The notes beneath the pieces are model-generated. The model saw only the letters and a program-made list of their open reading frames with translations. It did no database searches and was not told the DNA's origin. A stretch of 37,292 bases of DNA. It comes from Fragilaria crotonensis (Eukaryota > Bacillariophyta > Fragilariophyceae > Fragilariales > Fragilariaceae). The translations under genes and the position numbers were made by a program. Within the stretch, counting starts at the first letter, position 1, and every line of letters starts with the position of its first letter. This document shows positions 28,903-37,292 of this stretch, in pieces. The stretch lies in contig JAKSYS010000620.1 in the NCBI GenBank assembly GCA_022925895.1, positions 1 to 37,292 on the forward strand, in the 5' to 3' direction.

Positions 28903-29026
28903 ATTGCGCATCTACCAGCACGACAATCTTAACATTGATTCGTTCGACGGACTTCTGGCCCCTCCAGCAATGGTGCCTAGATCGACAGCAGAGCGATCGA
29001 GTCTGGAATCTCTCGATGCCTTGTAG
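28903..29026 (+). pseudogene. Duplicated fragment of the SLX1 C-terminal region
   Basis: Matches 26239-26362 in SLX1 in the same orientation. The SLX1 reading (HDDLSIDSFDELLAPP) is still visible as HDNLNIDSFDGLLAPP and reaches a TAG at about 29024. It is an isolated piece without the nuclease or RING domains. Together with 26641-26940 it shows that the SLX1/BRF1 junction was duplicated. Confidence 0.8.
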
Positions 29027-29074
29027 TCGTCCAGCCAAGGCTTGGTTTTGATATCGTTTTAAGCAAAGGCAAAT

Positions 29075-29329
29075 TCAAACCATGGCAAAGAGAGAATCTT
29101 CTGTTTGGTCAGGTTCACGGCTTTCGATTCCTTCAGTCGAGAATCCGCCTTCGTCAGAGAACAGGGCGCTCATGGCGTCATAATTGATTTTGCGAGAAAT
29201 CTTGCGAGCAGATACTGCAGCAAGAAGCGCTTCTTCGGTAGTCAGCCCATCACCTTCGCCATCCCCATCCTTTCGTCTCTTGCGACCAGCTCGTCCTTTA
29301 CTGTTCATGTATCGAGCGTGTCCTTCGGC
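29075..29329 (-). other. In-frame continuation of BRF1 past a TAA: conserved Brf1 TBP-binding region
   Basis: After the TAA at 29330-29332 the same frame stays open for 84 codons to a TGA at 29075. It encodes a basic stretch (GRAGRKRRKDGDGEGD), then ARKISRKINYDAMSALFSDE, which matches the conserved C-terminal Brf1 domain (consensus like KINYDxLxxLF) that binds TBP. Its preserved frame implies that it is, or very recently was, translated as part of BRF1. Confidence 0.7.
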
Positions 29330-30913
29330 TTAGGCTATTTCGTCCTGTTCCTTGTCTTTCACAGCTTCTTCCTCTTTCACTCTGTCGCTTTCCTTCCGCT
29401 CTTGTGAGACAAGATAATCCTTGTTCAGCTTGTTGAAAATGGCTTCTTTCTGAGCGATTTCTTCATCACTGCGGAACAAGTTCTCGATGTCTTCCATGTC
29501 ACTCTCCGGCATTCCTTCTTTCCAGGCAACTAGGTCTAGTTTGTCTTCAACCGCCTGGGTGGACTCTTGCAACTCCTCCGCTGTTGCCTGATTAGGGAGA
29601 ACGATCGAGCGACCATGTTTTGACTTGGGGTACATCTTCGCGATATCTGGGTTGTTAACTTGAGTAGTACCATCTACATGCAGCACAATCTGCTGTTCCG
29701 TCGGGTTGTTTGCGAATGGCGTGGACGTATCGCACATCGTCACGTCTTTTGCAACTAGATCGCCCGTCGACACGAGCTGTTCGGTATTCTCTTCAGTACA
29801 ACCTGGCATTGGTTTATGGTCACACTTTAGTTGAATCGCAAGTTCCTCGTACAGTGCTGCGTGTTCGGTTTGTAGCTTTGGTTTACGACCACCCTTTCTC
29901 CACACCGCAGCATGCTTGCCTTCCGACGGATCGTCCAGCGCTCCGCTTGTCAACAATTCATAGTTCTTTTGTTGAATAGCCCTTGCTCGTGCTTCACGAA
30001 TACGGTTCCTGGTAAAAACCGGCGGATCTGTTTCATTCTCAAGCTCCACAGTATTAAACTGCTCCAAGCTCAACCCCGCACTCGGCGTTTGTTCAAATTC
30101 CTTCACGCGAGTATTGACTGTGAGGCCACAGACGCGAAGTATCCTCGTGACATCTTGATGATGACGCGAAAAGCCATGGGCTCGAGAAGCAATGAGGAGT
30201 GCGGCAGCACAAATACCAGCAGGACGACGGCCTGCCACAATCCAATCTCGTTTCATACGTCCGACTAATCGAAGTGCTGTGAGTGCCACGGCATTGGCTT
30301 TCGCGTCCAGATCCAAATGTGCGGCAAAGCGATAAACGTAGAGAGCGGGATCAATGATTTCTAGTTTGAGGCCCAAAAGTCGACGGAATTTGAGAAAGCA
30401 AGTGCCCAATGTGTAGACATTGACTTGCAGGGCGTCACTGAAATCAATTAACATGTGCTGTGATTTTTCCTGACGGCATGCAATGTACAAACACGCAGCA
30501 ACTACGTGAGTAGTCCTACGACCTTGAACAAAATTCTTCTCGACTGCAATAGTAAAGAGCCGATGCGCTGCGTCGACATAGTGAGACCCCAGTCTCAATC
30601 TCGATGCCACATCTTGAATTCGTCGTCGACCATTTGCTAGAGTCGTTTCGCGAGAATCACGGCTAAACCCATACCGACCACCTCGTCCACCAGTGTATGC
30701 TTTGGAACTTGTCGCGGACACGAACTGACCAACCATGGAAGAAGCTCCACCGGCTCCTTCCACGAACTCCACGGAACTGACAATGGCATTTTCTTCAACG
30801 ACCACACCACATTCCGTGCAAATTGAGGCGCCTGATGAGTCATGCTGTTCAATCTCTTTGGAGCCACAATTCGGACATATTGAGGCGAATGTAACAGTCC
30901 TGGTGCTGGCCAT
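29330..30913 (-). CDS. BRF1: BRF1, TFIIB-related subunit of TFIIIB (RNA polymerase III initiation)
   Basis: BRF1 with TBP and BDP1 places Pol III on tRNA and 5S genes. 527 aa from ATG 30913 to TAA 29330. The N-terminal zinc ribbon has Cys13, Cys16, Cys32 and Cys35 (CPNCGSKE ... CTECGVVV). Two cyclin repeats follow, with signatures RRRIQDVASRLRLGSHYVD, ATHVVAACLYIACR-like sequence (TTHVVAACLYIACRQEKS), and GRRPAGICAAALLIASRAHG. A long acidic linker ends the frame. The conserved C-terminal TBP-binding region is missing from this product but is encoded in the same frame directly after the stop (29075-29329). A stop readthrough, a sequence error, a hidden intron or a real truncation would each explain this. 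Identity is firm; the C-terminus is not. Confidence 0.92.
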   Translation of the reverse strand: MASTRTVTFASICPNCGSKEIEQHDSSGASICTECGVVVEENAIVSSVEFVEGAGGASSMVGQFVSATSSKAYTGGRGGRYGFSRDSRETTLANGRRRIQDVASRLRLGSHYVDAAHRLFTIAVEKNFVQGRRTTHVVAACLYIACRQEKSQHMLIDFSDALQVNVYTLGTCFLKFRRLLGLKLEIIDPALYVYRFAAHLDLDAKANAVALTALRLVGRMKRDWIVAGRRPAGICAAALLIASRAHGFSRHHQDVTRILRVCGLTVNTRVKEFEQTPSAGLSLEQFNTVELENETDPPVFTRNRIREARARAIQQKNYELLTSGALDDPSEGKHAAVWRKGGRKPKLQTEHAALYEELAIQLKCDHKPMPGCTEENTEQLVSTGDLVAKDVTMCDTSTPFANNPTEQQIVLHVDGTTQVNNPDIAKMYPKSKHGRSIVLPNQATAEELQESTQAVEDKLDLVAWKEGMPESDMEDIENLFRSDEEIAQKEAIFNKLNKDYLVSQERKESDRVKEEEAVKDKEQDEIA

Positions 30914-31787
30914 GTTGCTCGTGGGCTTGATGCTTCACAGTAGCTCAAAGGCGATGGGCGATGGGCGATGTGGTGCTGATCAGCCTCAGGGACAAAGAAA
31001 GGGATTGCTGCTCTCAACTGTCAACTATCAGTCGACGAATCGACACTCTGTCAGTAGAACAGTATAACTTTACACTACCGTAGAATGTAAGTCCACGTAG
31101 GAGTTGTCTACAGTAGCTGGTAGTGTCATAGTAGTATACATGCAAAAGAAATGCTTATATTAAAACACTTTTCGAGATACGAATCCATTGCGTGTTACAA
31201 CCTACAATGGACATTAACTGAGCACCAACTCGGCTACTCGCAGATACGAAACGAACAAAAGGTCTAGTCTGCTGTATTCAGCTCTCTTATATGTATACAC
31301 TAAAGTAGAACTACCGTCGCCAACTTGGAGTCGAAGTTGGTTCGTACGAAACCCTTTCAAACGTATGCATTTATCAATCGCTCAAAACTAATCCAGGGGG
31401 AGAAAAACTTCCGGACTCTTGTCCTTGTTGTAGGAGAGTGCTCGAATCCTGGACGCCATCAAATATTTAGAAAGGAAATGCTTCGGATGAGGGTGACCAA
31501 TGAAGTGGATATGGTGGGATGTCTTGTGGCAATACGTATACACAGAGTGATATACATGGAACGTTGTGCACCTTGGCATTCTGATTGCGTAGAACATAAT
31601 AAACTTCAGCATTGGCACAAGTGCTAGTGAAGTTCCCATATTTCTGTCTCTCGTAGCTAACAGGAGCAGTTTACGTGGCGACGTCATCAGCACTGAATGA
31701 GAAATACATTCGGGATTCTGTGCCTTCTGACGATGCGTTGGGAGTTAGAGAGGATGTGCCCCACTGCAAATGGCTGCTTGCTGTAAG
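30914..31787. other. Intergenic, nothing recognised
   Basis: Upstream of BRF1 and downstream of the DUF6824 gene. Open frames at 31325-31690 on both strands overlap each other and show no domain or codon bias that would support a gene. Some TAC/GTA-rich sequence occurs near 31080-31140. Confidence 0.4.
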
Positions 31788-32666
31788 TTATGAAGAGCCC
31801 TTTCCCCAGTCTAGGGCTGCGAGAAACGCCATGTCCTCACGTGTTAACGGTAGGACCTCGTCGATATCATCAATATCTTCCATCAACGTCGTTGAAAACG
31901 TCTCATCATCCGAACCAATGTCTCGCCACATGCATTTCGCATCCTCTATGTTTATGGTGCTGTCACTGCCCTGGCATTCGCAATCATGAGCATCGACTTG
32001 GTCCCCCATAACCTGATCCAAACGAAACAATTCGTTTACTGCGTCAACAATCCAAAGAGGCGGCTGGAATAGGAGATGGTCGGCACAAGCATTGTCAAGG
32101 GGCTGATGAAAAGAAGGATGGCACTTTCTTGATTCCACCAATTCTGTTGGATTGCTTCGCCATTTGAGGCCAAGCGGGGATGTTCTGATTCCATCAAGGC
32201 TTGCTGCTATTTCAGCGGAACCCGAGGAAGATCCTGAATGTGAAAGGCCGACATTCGCAGTCGGAGACGATTGCAGTGTGTGACCCACGTTACTCTTGGT
32301 TTGCATTTGTGTCTTCAAGATCTCCATGCATTTCACTTTGTTTGGTTTGCTGGCATCTCGGAATGCAGACCCGACTCGCTCCCGGGCGGCCTTGATGCCT
32401 CCATCGTACCACAGCTTGGTATGACGATCACGTTTCAGGAATTTCGCCCCTTCGGCGAGAAACTGTGAAATGACGCTGCGAACTATGTTGGCTTTCAATG
32501 TCACTTTCGTTTGATTCTGGTACTCTGCGAGCTTGGTCGCTACCCGTACGCGCAGTAAGGAATTACCAGGATGTAGAAAACACTCTCTGCCTCGTCCGCA
32601 CTTCACATCAATGTCTCGGGGGGTCAAAAACACTGTAGTGGAGGGTAGAGGAGAAATGGCCATCAT
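31788..32666 (-). CDS. DUF6824-domain protein, 292 aa
   Basis: The N-terminal ~100 residues match the DUF6824 domain abundant in diatoms: DIDVKCGRGRECFLHPGNSLLRVRV, then ANIVRSVISQFLAEGAKFLKRD and LWYDGGIKAARERVGSAFRD. The Cys-Gly-Arg-Gly near the start and the Lys-Trp/Leu-Trp-Tyr part are the usual anchors. The remaining ~190 residues are Ser- and Asp-rich and probably disordered, with an acidic end (TLMEDIDDIDEVLPL) of the kind seen in activation domains. Function of the family is not established; a nuclear regulatory role is an inference. Start is one of two adjacent ATGs at 32666 and 32663. Confidence 0.82.
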   Translation of the reverse strand: MMAISPLPSTTVFLTPRDIDVKCGRGRECFLHPGNSLLRVRVATKLAEYQNQTKVTLKANIVRSVISQFLAEGAKFLKRDRHTKLWYDGGIKAARERVGSAFRDASKPNKVKCMEILKTQMQTKSNVGHTLQSSPTANVGLSHSGSSSGSAEIAASLDGIRTSPLGLKWRSNPTELVESRKCHPSFHQPLDNACADHLLFQPPLWIVDAVNELFRLDQVMGDQVDAHDCECQGSDSTINIEDAKCMWRDIGSDDETFSTTLMEDIDDIDEVLPLTREDMAFLAALDWGKGSS

Positions 32667-33384
32667 TTGGGATGTATTGCAAATTGTAGTAAGGGTGAGG
32701 AAGATGGAAGAAATGTGTCTATGTGATCGTCAGTCGTCATACGTTGAATCTGATGTCGCTCAGTCATAAAGAGCGATACGTCCCGTTTCTTGAACGAGGA
32801 GTGTCCCGTTTTTCTACGGGAAATGCATGTATAATGGACAATGGTTTCGGTAGCTACACGGATGTACTGCGTTAAAGAACCACAAGGATATGATGTCACG
32901 CGGTGTCGTTTCCTTCTAGATTTATCAAGTCTGGTACTTCGCGACGAAAAGATGTCGCTCTCGTGATGTCGCAGCTTGATACCAGGAACCTAAATCATGA
33001 ATTTATCTCTATCGACTTCAAAAATAGTACAGTATTTATGCGGTACTCATCCACGTTACTACTACGAGAGTCGCACAGGATTGAAGTTCGTTTTTCCTAC
33101 TCAGCGGAATAGGGGAAGCGCGGTGTTGAACGACAACTCACGATAGACATTGGTATGGGAGTTGCGTTCCAGGCCACCGCAACGGCAAATGCCTATTGTC
33201 ATAAGAGGTACTATTGTCTGATACAGAGCAAGGAGCCTATCTATGATATGCATACGTCGAATAATCGCGCCGATCGAGCTTGCTAACGAAAAAGTCTTGT
33301 TCAAGGGGTTAACAGATGGGGAAATCACAATTTAGTCCATTTATAGAAGATTTCTGAAATTACTATGACTTAGACTACATGTGC
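32667..33384. other. Intergenic, nothing recognised
   Basis: Promoter side of the DUF6824 gene. No gene, RNA or clear repeat up to the tandem repeat at 33385. Confidence 0.35.
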
Positions 33385-33458
33385 ACTTACAATTTAGTCC
33401 CTTTCTCTTGCAACTTGTCCCACTTACAACTTAGTTCCTTTCTCTTGCAACTTGTCCA
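33385..33458. repeat. Tandem repeat, 2 x 37 bp
   Basis: Unit 33385-33421 (acttacaatttagtcccttt...) is followed by 33422-33458 with three mismatches. Partial copies flank it (cacaatttagtcc near 33326; ctttacaatttc after 33460). Confidence 0.75.
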
Positions 33459-34218
33459 CACTTTACAATTTCATCAATATGGTTTACTGCTGAAACACCC
33501 ACATTTTAATTTTTATGCCTTCCATCTTCACTTCCCACAAAATGAATGGTACCAGGTCCTGTAGAAGACATAAAGATGAGCATGAGTGCATCACATAGCC
33601 ATTACATGTTTGTCAAGGTTTCATTTCCAATGTGTTCACATCTCAGTTATATTATTCAGAACATTTCACTAATGAATGCTAGCTATTGACATTGGTCATT
33701 GTGCTGCCTTCAAAGTTTACTAGGTGCACATGACAACAGTGTTCCACGTACTGTCTTATACACAGTAGTAGAGTTGACTTCATTATTGCCTGAATAGCAT
33801 GCAATTGCAACAATCAAAAGAAATTGACTAGTATGGATTACTCTATCATGATAATGAAGAAAATTGTTGACCATCAAGACAATGTTGAGGATGTTACTGA
33901 GGAACATAAAAATCAGGATGCCAATCATGCTGATGAAGAATCCATCAACAACAAAGACAACAACAAATCTTTGGACGACTGTTGTGGCAAGGTTGACCTG
34001 GCTATGGTTTTCAAAACACTGACAACAACCCTATCGAGTTAGACTCAGCACTAGTAGATTTGTAGTGATGATGGCCAACCTCTCTTGCCAAGGTAGCAAA
34101 TGCCAATTTGTGGTTGCATAAAATTTATGCTCCTCCGGCAGCCATGCACCAGCATCCTCTCCTGAAAACGCATCTTGTGGCACTATGGGCCATTGCTACT
34201 GAGGCATTGGCCTGCTCT
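33459..34218. other. AT-rich stretch without a recognisable gene
   Basis: An open frame at 33836-34042 encodes an Asp/Asn/Lys-rich peptide (IVDHQDNVEDVTEEHKNQD) without a known family. I do not call it a gene. Confidence 0.3.
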
Positions 34219-34838
34219 TTAGATGAGACGGTGCTCGTCAGCTTGCAGTCCCAGAAAACTGATCCTCCACATACCAGAAATGAGCTTTCCATCGTCTAAG
34301 AACAAAACCCTTGACATAACTATCCTTGCCAAGCATTTAGAATGGGGGACGCTGTCAGGATGAGGACAGCAATGGAGGCAACACCTACTCATGGGGAGTG
34401 GGATAAATGATTTATCAGCACCAACATTGGGATGCACTCTATGTCTTGCACCATAGAAAATCCCAGCATTGGGAATTAATGCCAACAGGAAAGTCCGAAA
34501 GAGGTGGTCAAGAGGTTGTCACGTTTGCCCGAGTCATAACACTTCGTCAGCAGGATCAACAAAATTACTTTTGACGGCAACTGTTGCATCAGGTAGACTT
34601 TGCTAAAGGAATCCTCTGACAACCCCAATTCAACACCATCCTCCTCAAACATTTGGAACAGCGAGGACAGTTGGCATAGCTGAGGACGCAGATAGCCAAC
34701 ACGCTTCAGTGCATGTATGATCATGTAGGAAACCAGAGTGGGACACAGCTTGGAATCATCATGGGAACAACGGCCATTGATGGCAATGGCCCATAATAAC
34801 CTTGACTTTGTTTTCTTCCAGAGATGAACCAAGTACAA
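34219..34838 (-). pseudogene. Possible remnant of an unidentified coding sequence
   Basis: Two overlapping minus-strand frames (34838-34476 and 34485-34219) lack ATG starts but read like protein (QMFEEDGVELGLSEDSFSKV; then IPNAGIFYGARHRVHPNVGA). The second follows the first directly, as expected of a gene broken by a frame break. I do not recognise a family. It may be an old transposon or gene fragment. Confidence 0.25.
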
Positions 34839-35405
34839 ATGGAAGACCCTTCACTAGAAAGGACATCATTTCTCTGTGTTTAGGGAGACTCTAATTTGGT
34901 GAGCCATTGGGAGGATGTAGCAGGCCATCATCACACCAGCTCTTCCTCTTATGCTGGGAGCACACGTGCTCTGCGACATTGTTGGCTTCTGGGCAGCCAT
35001 GCTCATCTTCTTTCTGGCACAATGTTTGGCACAACGTTTTGCAATTTACTTGATGTCATTACCATTCTTTTCTGCACTGCTCACATTCTTTTCAGCAGTG
35101 TTGTCTTCCCTTCCTGCAGCAGCATCAGTACCTTCAAAGTAGCACATATGTGCGCCCAGTCAATCGGATCTGACTTGTGTGGATTGGTCACATGTCGAAT
35201 CGGACGTGTTGCCGATGACATTCATGGATGTGATTTACAGGTTACATACATGCGGTTGTTGCCAACCGAGTGGATAGCGTACTCTACCATAGACCATAGT
35301 GCACAAATAAACACAATTAAAGATTGTGAGCCACTTTTACACGTGATCATGCAAAACTACGTAGTGGGTACCTCCGTGAAGCCCAATTCACGGACGCCGC
35401 AATTC
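34839..35405. other. Intergenic, nothing recognised
   Basis: 3' flank of the heat shock factor gene. Open frames on the plus strand have no domain and no support. Confidence 0.35.
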
Positions 35406-36865
35406 TCACATTGCTTGGTTATTATCAAACGAAAACGGCTGCCCTCCCCACATCCCCTGCTGCTGAAATTGCTGCTGCTGCTGCTGCTGAGCTTGTTGTT
35501 GCTGTAGTTGTTGAAGCTGCAATTGTTGTTGCTGAAGCTGCCATTGCTGTTGAGCATGCTGTTGCTGTTGCATTGCTGATGTGCTCAAGCCCAGACTGTC
35601 TTGCCCGGTTTCTGTAGCCGGAAACAAGGGTTATGGTTAGTCGCGCGATCCATAATGGTGGTTGAATTGTTGACGTTGAACCTGTTGCACCTGATGCAGT
35701 CAACCTTACCTAGCAGGTTAATCCCGAGGGAGGACATATTGTTATTGTTGCCCGATGGTCCCTCAAAGTTCATTTCAGAGTTTATGACAGGCAACTGCTG
35801 CTGTTGCATCAAAGCAAGAGCTTGCCTGGAAAGAGTCTCGGCAGCGATCCGTTCCTTCAATCGCCTGTTCACTTCAAGCTCAATGGCAGCATTGAGACGA
35901 TCCACTGAGCCCTCTCCGACTCCATTCCCGCCTCCCACGCGTTGAGAAGGAGCATGCATTGGTTGACGGAAGTGATCCGGCATTGTGAGACTTTGTTGTT
36001 GTGGAGGCATTTGAACGCTACGATTCATTTGCTGGCCTTGACGTGCCATAATAGGGTCTCGCAACGAGACAGGCCGGAGGCTCGCCCCAGATGATAATGG
36101 CACCTTTCCCTGGTCCGCTTTGTAGCACGTCATTTTCTCGACGAGATCAAGTCTTCCCCGCTGAAAGAGCTTGTGAAAAAAGGCACCAGCTTCTTCGCCA
36201 CGCAAATGTCGTTGGAAGCCCCAACGATGCAGTTTGCGAGTAAAGCTTGAATACTTGGCCTCTTTGAATTGACCGGGGAGTATATCAGCTACGAAGGCCT
36301 TCGGTTTCACAATAGTAAAAGATTTTCCATCTGGAAGCCAGGCTATCACATCAGCATATTCAGGTTGCGATAGGACCTTCATCAACTGTACTCCGAGTAT
36401 GCATTTAAACACGCACAGAACAAACGACAGTCCATAGAAAAATTCGACAAAATGGGTTAGAAAAAAGGTCGGTATCACGGTACTGGTACAGAATAGAGTA
36501 CAGTAGTACTCTGTTATAGTACATAAAATTCACAGCAGCATTGTCGAACGTACCTTCATGGGAAACGGAATCGCTTTCTTGCGACCGCTCTTGGTGAAGC
36601 GCTGAGGAATGTCGAAGTCTTCTTGTGGCTCATCAACTTGACCAGCGGGAGGCCTTACCAAAGAGGTAAGAGCTGATGCCGCTGTTAGTTCCTTGCCTGG
36701 GCCACTAGGCTTGTTGTCTGCCACAGGGTTTTTTGATGCAAGGTCAGTCAAATGCTGATGCTCCATGAGAGTGCCTTGTATTCGAGCATCAGTAGAGGGA
36801 CGTGCGAAACGATTGTCAATGCGCTCGGGGACTGCTTGCGAAAGAGCGTTGGATGCATTCATCAT
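35406..36865 (-). CDS. Heat shock factor (HSF-type transcription factor), diatom class
   Basis: Three exons: 36865-36554, 36385-35710 and 35611-35406, with introns 36553-36386 (gtacgt...gtacag) and 35709-35612 (gtaagg...ctacag). The joined product has KKAIPFPMK then LMKVLSQPEYADVIAWLPDGKSFTI and KYSSFTRKLHRWGF, a complete HSF winged-helix domain. The tail YQK-type AGAFFHKLFQRGRLDLVEKM is shared by diatom HSFs. After it come disordered Gln/Met/Pro segments, a short helical stretch (AAIELEVNRRLKERIAAET) that could form a small oligomerisation coil, and a Gln-rich C-terminus encoded by the last exon. The HSF family is strongly expanded in diatoms, so stress function cannot be assumed. The frame is open to another ATG at 36991; I prefer 36865 because a ccccag just upstream looks like a leader-intron acceptor. 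Confidence 0.85.
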
Positions 36866-37292
36866 GTCTGGGGTATGGAAGAATAGATACACTTGTCCCT
36901 TGCAGTGTGCGAAGCAGACTGTTTCGACGTTGTCTTTGTCCAGTCTATTTGGAAATAAACACAACACTTTCTGAGCTGCTATTCTCCTCATGCTGAAAGG
37001 GGAGTTCGTGATGTATACCGTATACCGGATACGCGTTTGTCAAGGTCGTGTGGCCTGCATAGAATTCCGAACCCAGTTAGGTCATACGTCATACCAAATC
37101 AACGTCGATTTCCCGTTCGAAGGCTGAGGCAGTCTTGGGTCGCAAGTCGTAAGGTCTTAATCCTTCGATTTGTCATCTACGAGTAATTGGTGTGTTCTTT
37201 CTCGCTGGGATCGTATAGAACACTCAGAAGTTCGTAGTCGTACAAATCATGTTTCCTCTCAATGACCGTGGACAACATGAATGTCGTTTGAA
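36866..37292. other. Upstream region of the HSF gene; nothing else recognised
   Basis: Contains the possible alternative start 36991 and the putative HSF promoter. No other gene is visible to the window end. Confidence 0.35.

Noticed and set aside
28540-28932. Plus-strand open frame of ~130 codons
   Set aside because: No domain; it overlaps the promoter side of the pseudouridine synthase gene and the duplicated SLX1 fragment.
33385-33458. CRISPR-like repeat
   Set aside because: Only two adjoining units without spacers, in a eukaryotic nuclear context.
35425-35703. Ala/Thr/Ser-rich open frames near the HSF 3' end
   Set aside because: They are other-frame readings of the Gln-rich last exon of the HSF gene.

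Overview
The window is nuclear DNA of a photosynthetic stramenopile, most likely a diatom. Three things point there: a heat-shock-factor gene with the diatom-style DNA-binding domain (Lys-Tyr-Ser-Ser-Phe-Thr-Arg-Lys-Leu-His core), a DUF6824 protein of the type expanded in diatoms, and plastid presequences that pair a signal peptide with a Phe just after the predicted cleavage point. Genes have few, short GT-AG introns (71-168 nt where I could place them) and lie on both strands. Intergenic DNA is unusually rich in the tetramer GTAC. No rRNA, tRNA or CRISPR was found.

Layout. 374-5710 (-): SCC2/NIPBL cohesin loader with an internal PHD finger. 6008-8688: a recent but internally deleted Ty1/copia LTR element (LTRs 6035-6398 and 8276-8658, TG...CA ends) bracketed by a 27-bp direct repeat. 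8839-9783 (+): unrecognised protein. 10256-11446 (+): type III (CoaX-like) pantothenate kinase. 11498-12423 (+): two Tudor-like modules. 12688-14931 (-): FAD-dependent DAO-family oxidoreductase with a very long disordered N-terminus. 15405-16054 (+): ALG14. 16613-17463 (-): broken G8-domain gene. 17719-17882: MITE-like inverted repeat carrying TGACGTCA palindromes. 18421-19383 (+): GT2-like glycosyltransferase. 20155-21333 (+): plastid NnrU/Z-ISO-family protein. 21662-23659 (+): RIO1 kinase. 24128-24766 (+): MerT-like membrane protein fused to an HMA domain. 25242-26573 (+): SLX1 nuclease subunit. 27437-28531 (-): TruA-type pseudouridine synthase with an organelle presequence. 29330-30913 (-): BRF1 (TFIIIB), whose conserved C-terminal domain continues in frame past a TAA. 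31788-32666 (-): DUF6824. 35406-36865 (-): heat shock factor.

The genes do not form one pathway. They are ordinary housekeeping and regulatory genes: chromosome cohesion, DNA repair, Pol III transcription, ribosome biogenesis, N-glycosylation, CoA, possibly carotenoids, and tRNA modification. The most informative structure is a segmental duplication. The convergent SLX1/BRF1 3' ends are both present a second time as fragments (BRF1-like at 26641-26940, SLX1-like at 28903-29026), with the pseudouridine synthase gene between them. The BRF1 fragment keeps CAA where the main gene has an in-frame TAA. A second recurring feature is single-base frame breaks inside otherwise conserved genes (SCC2, CoaX, ALG14, SLX1, the G8 gene), several at short homopolymers. 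I read these as probable sequence errors, but decay of some copies is not excluded.
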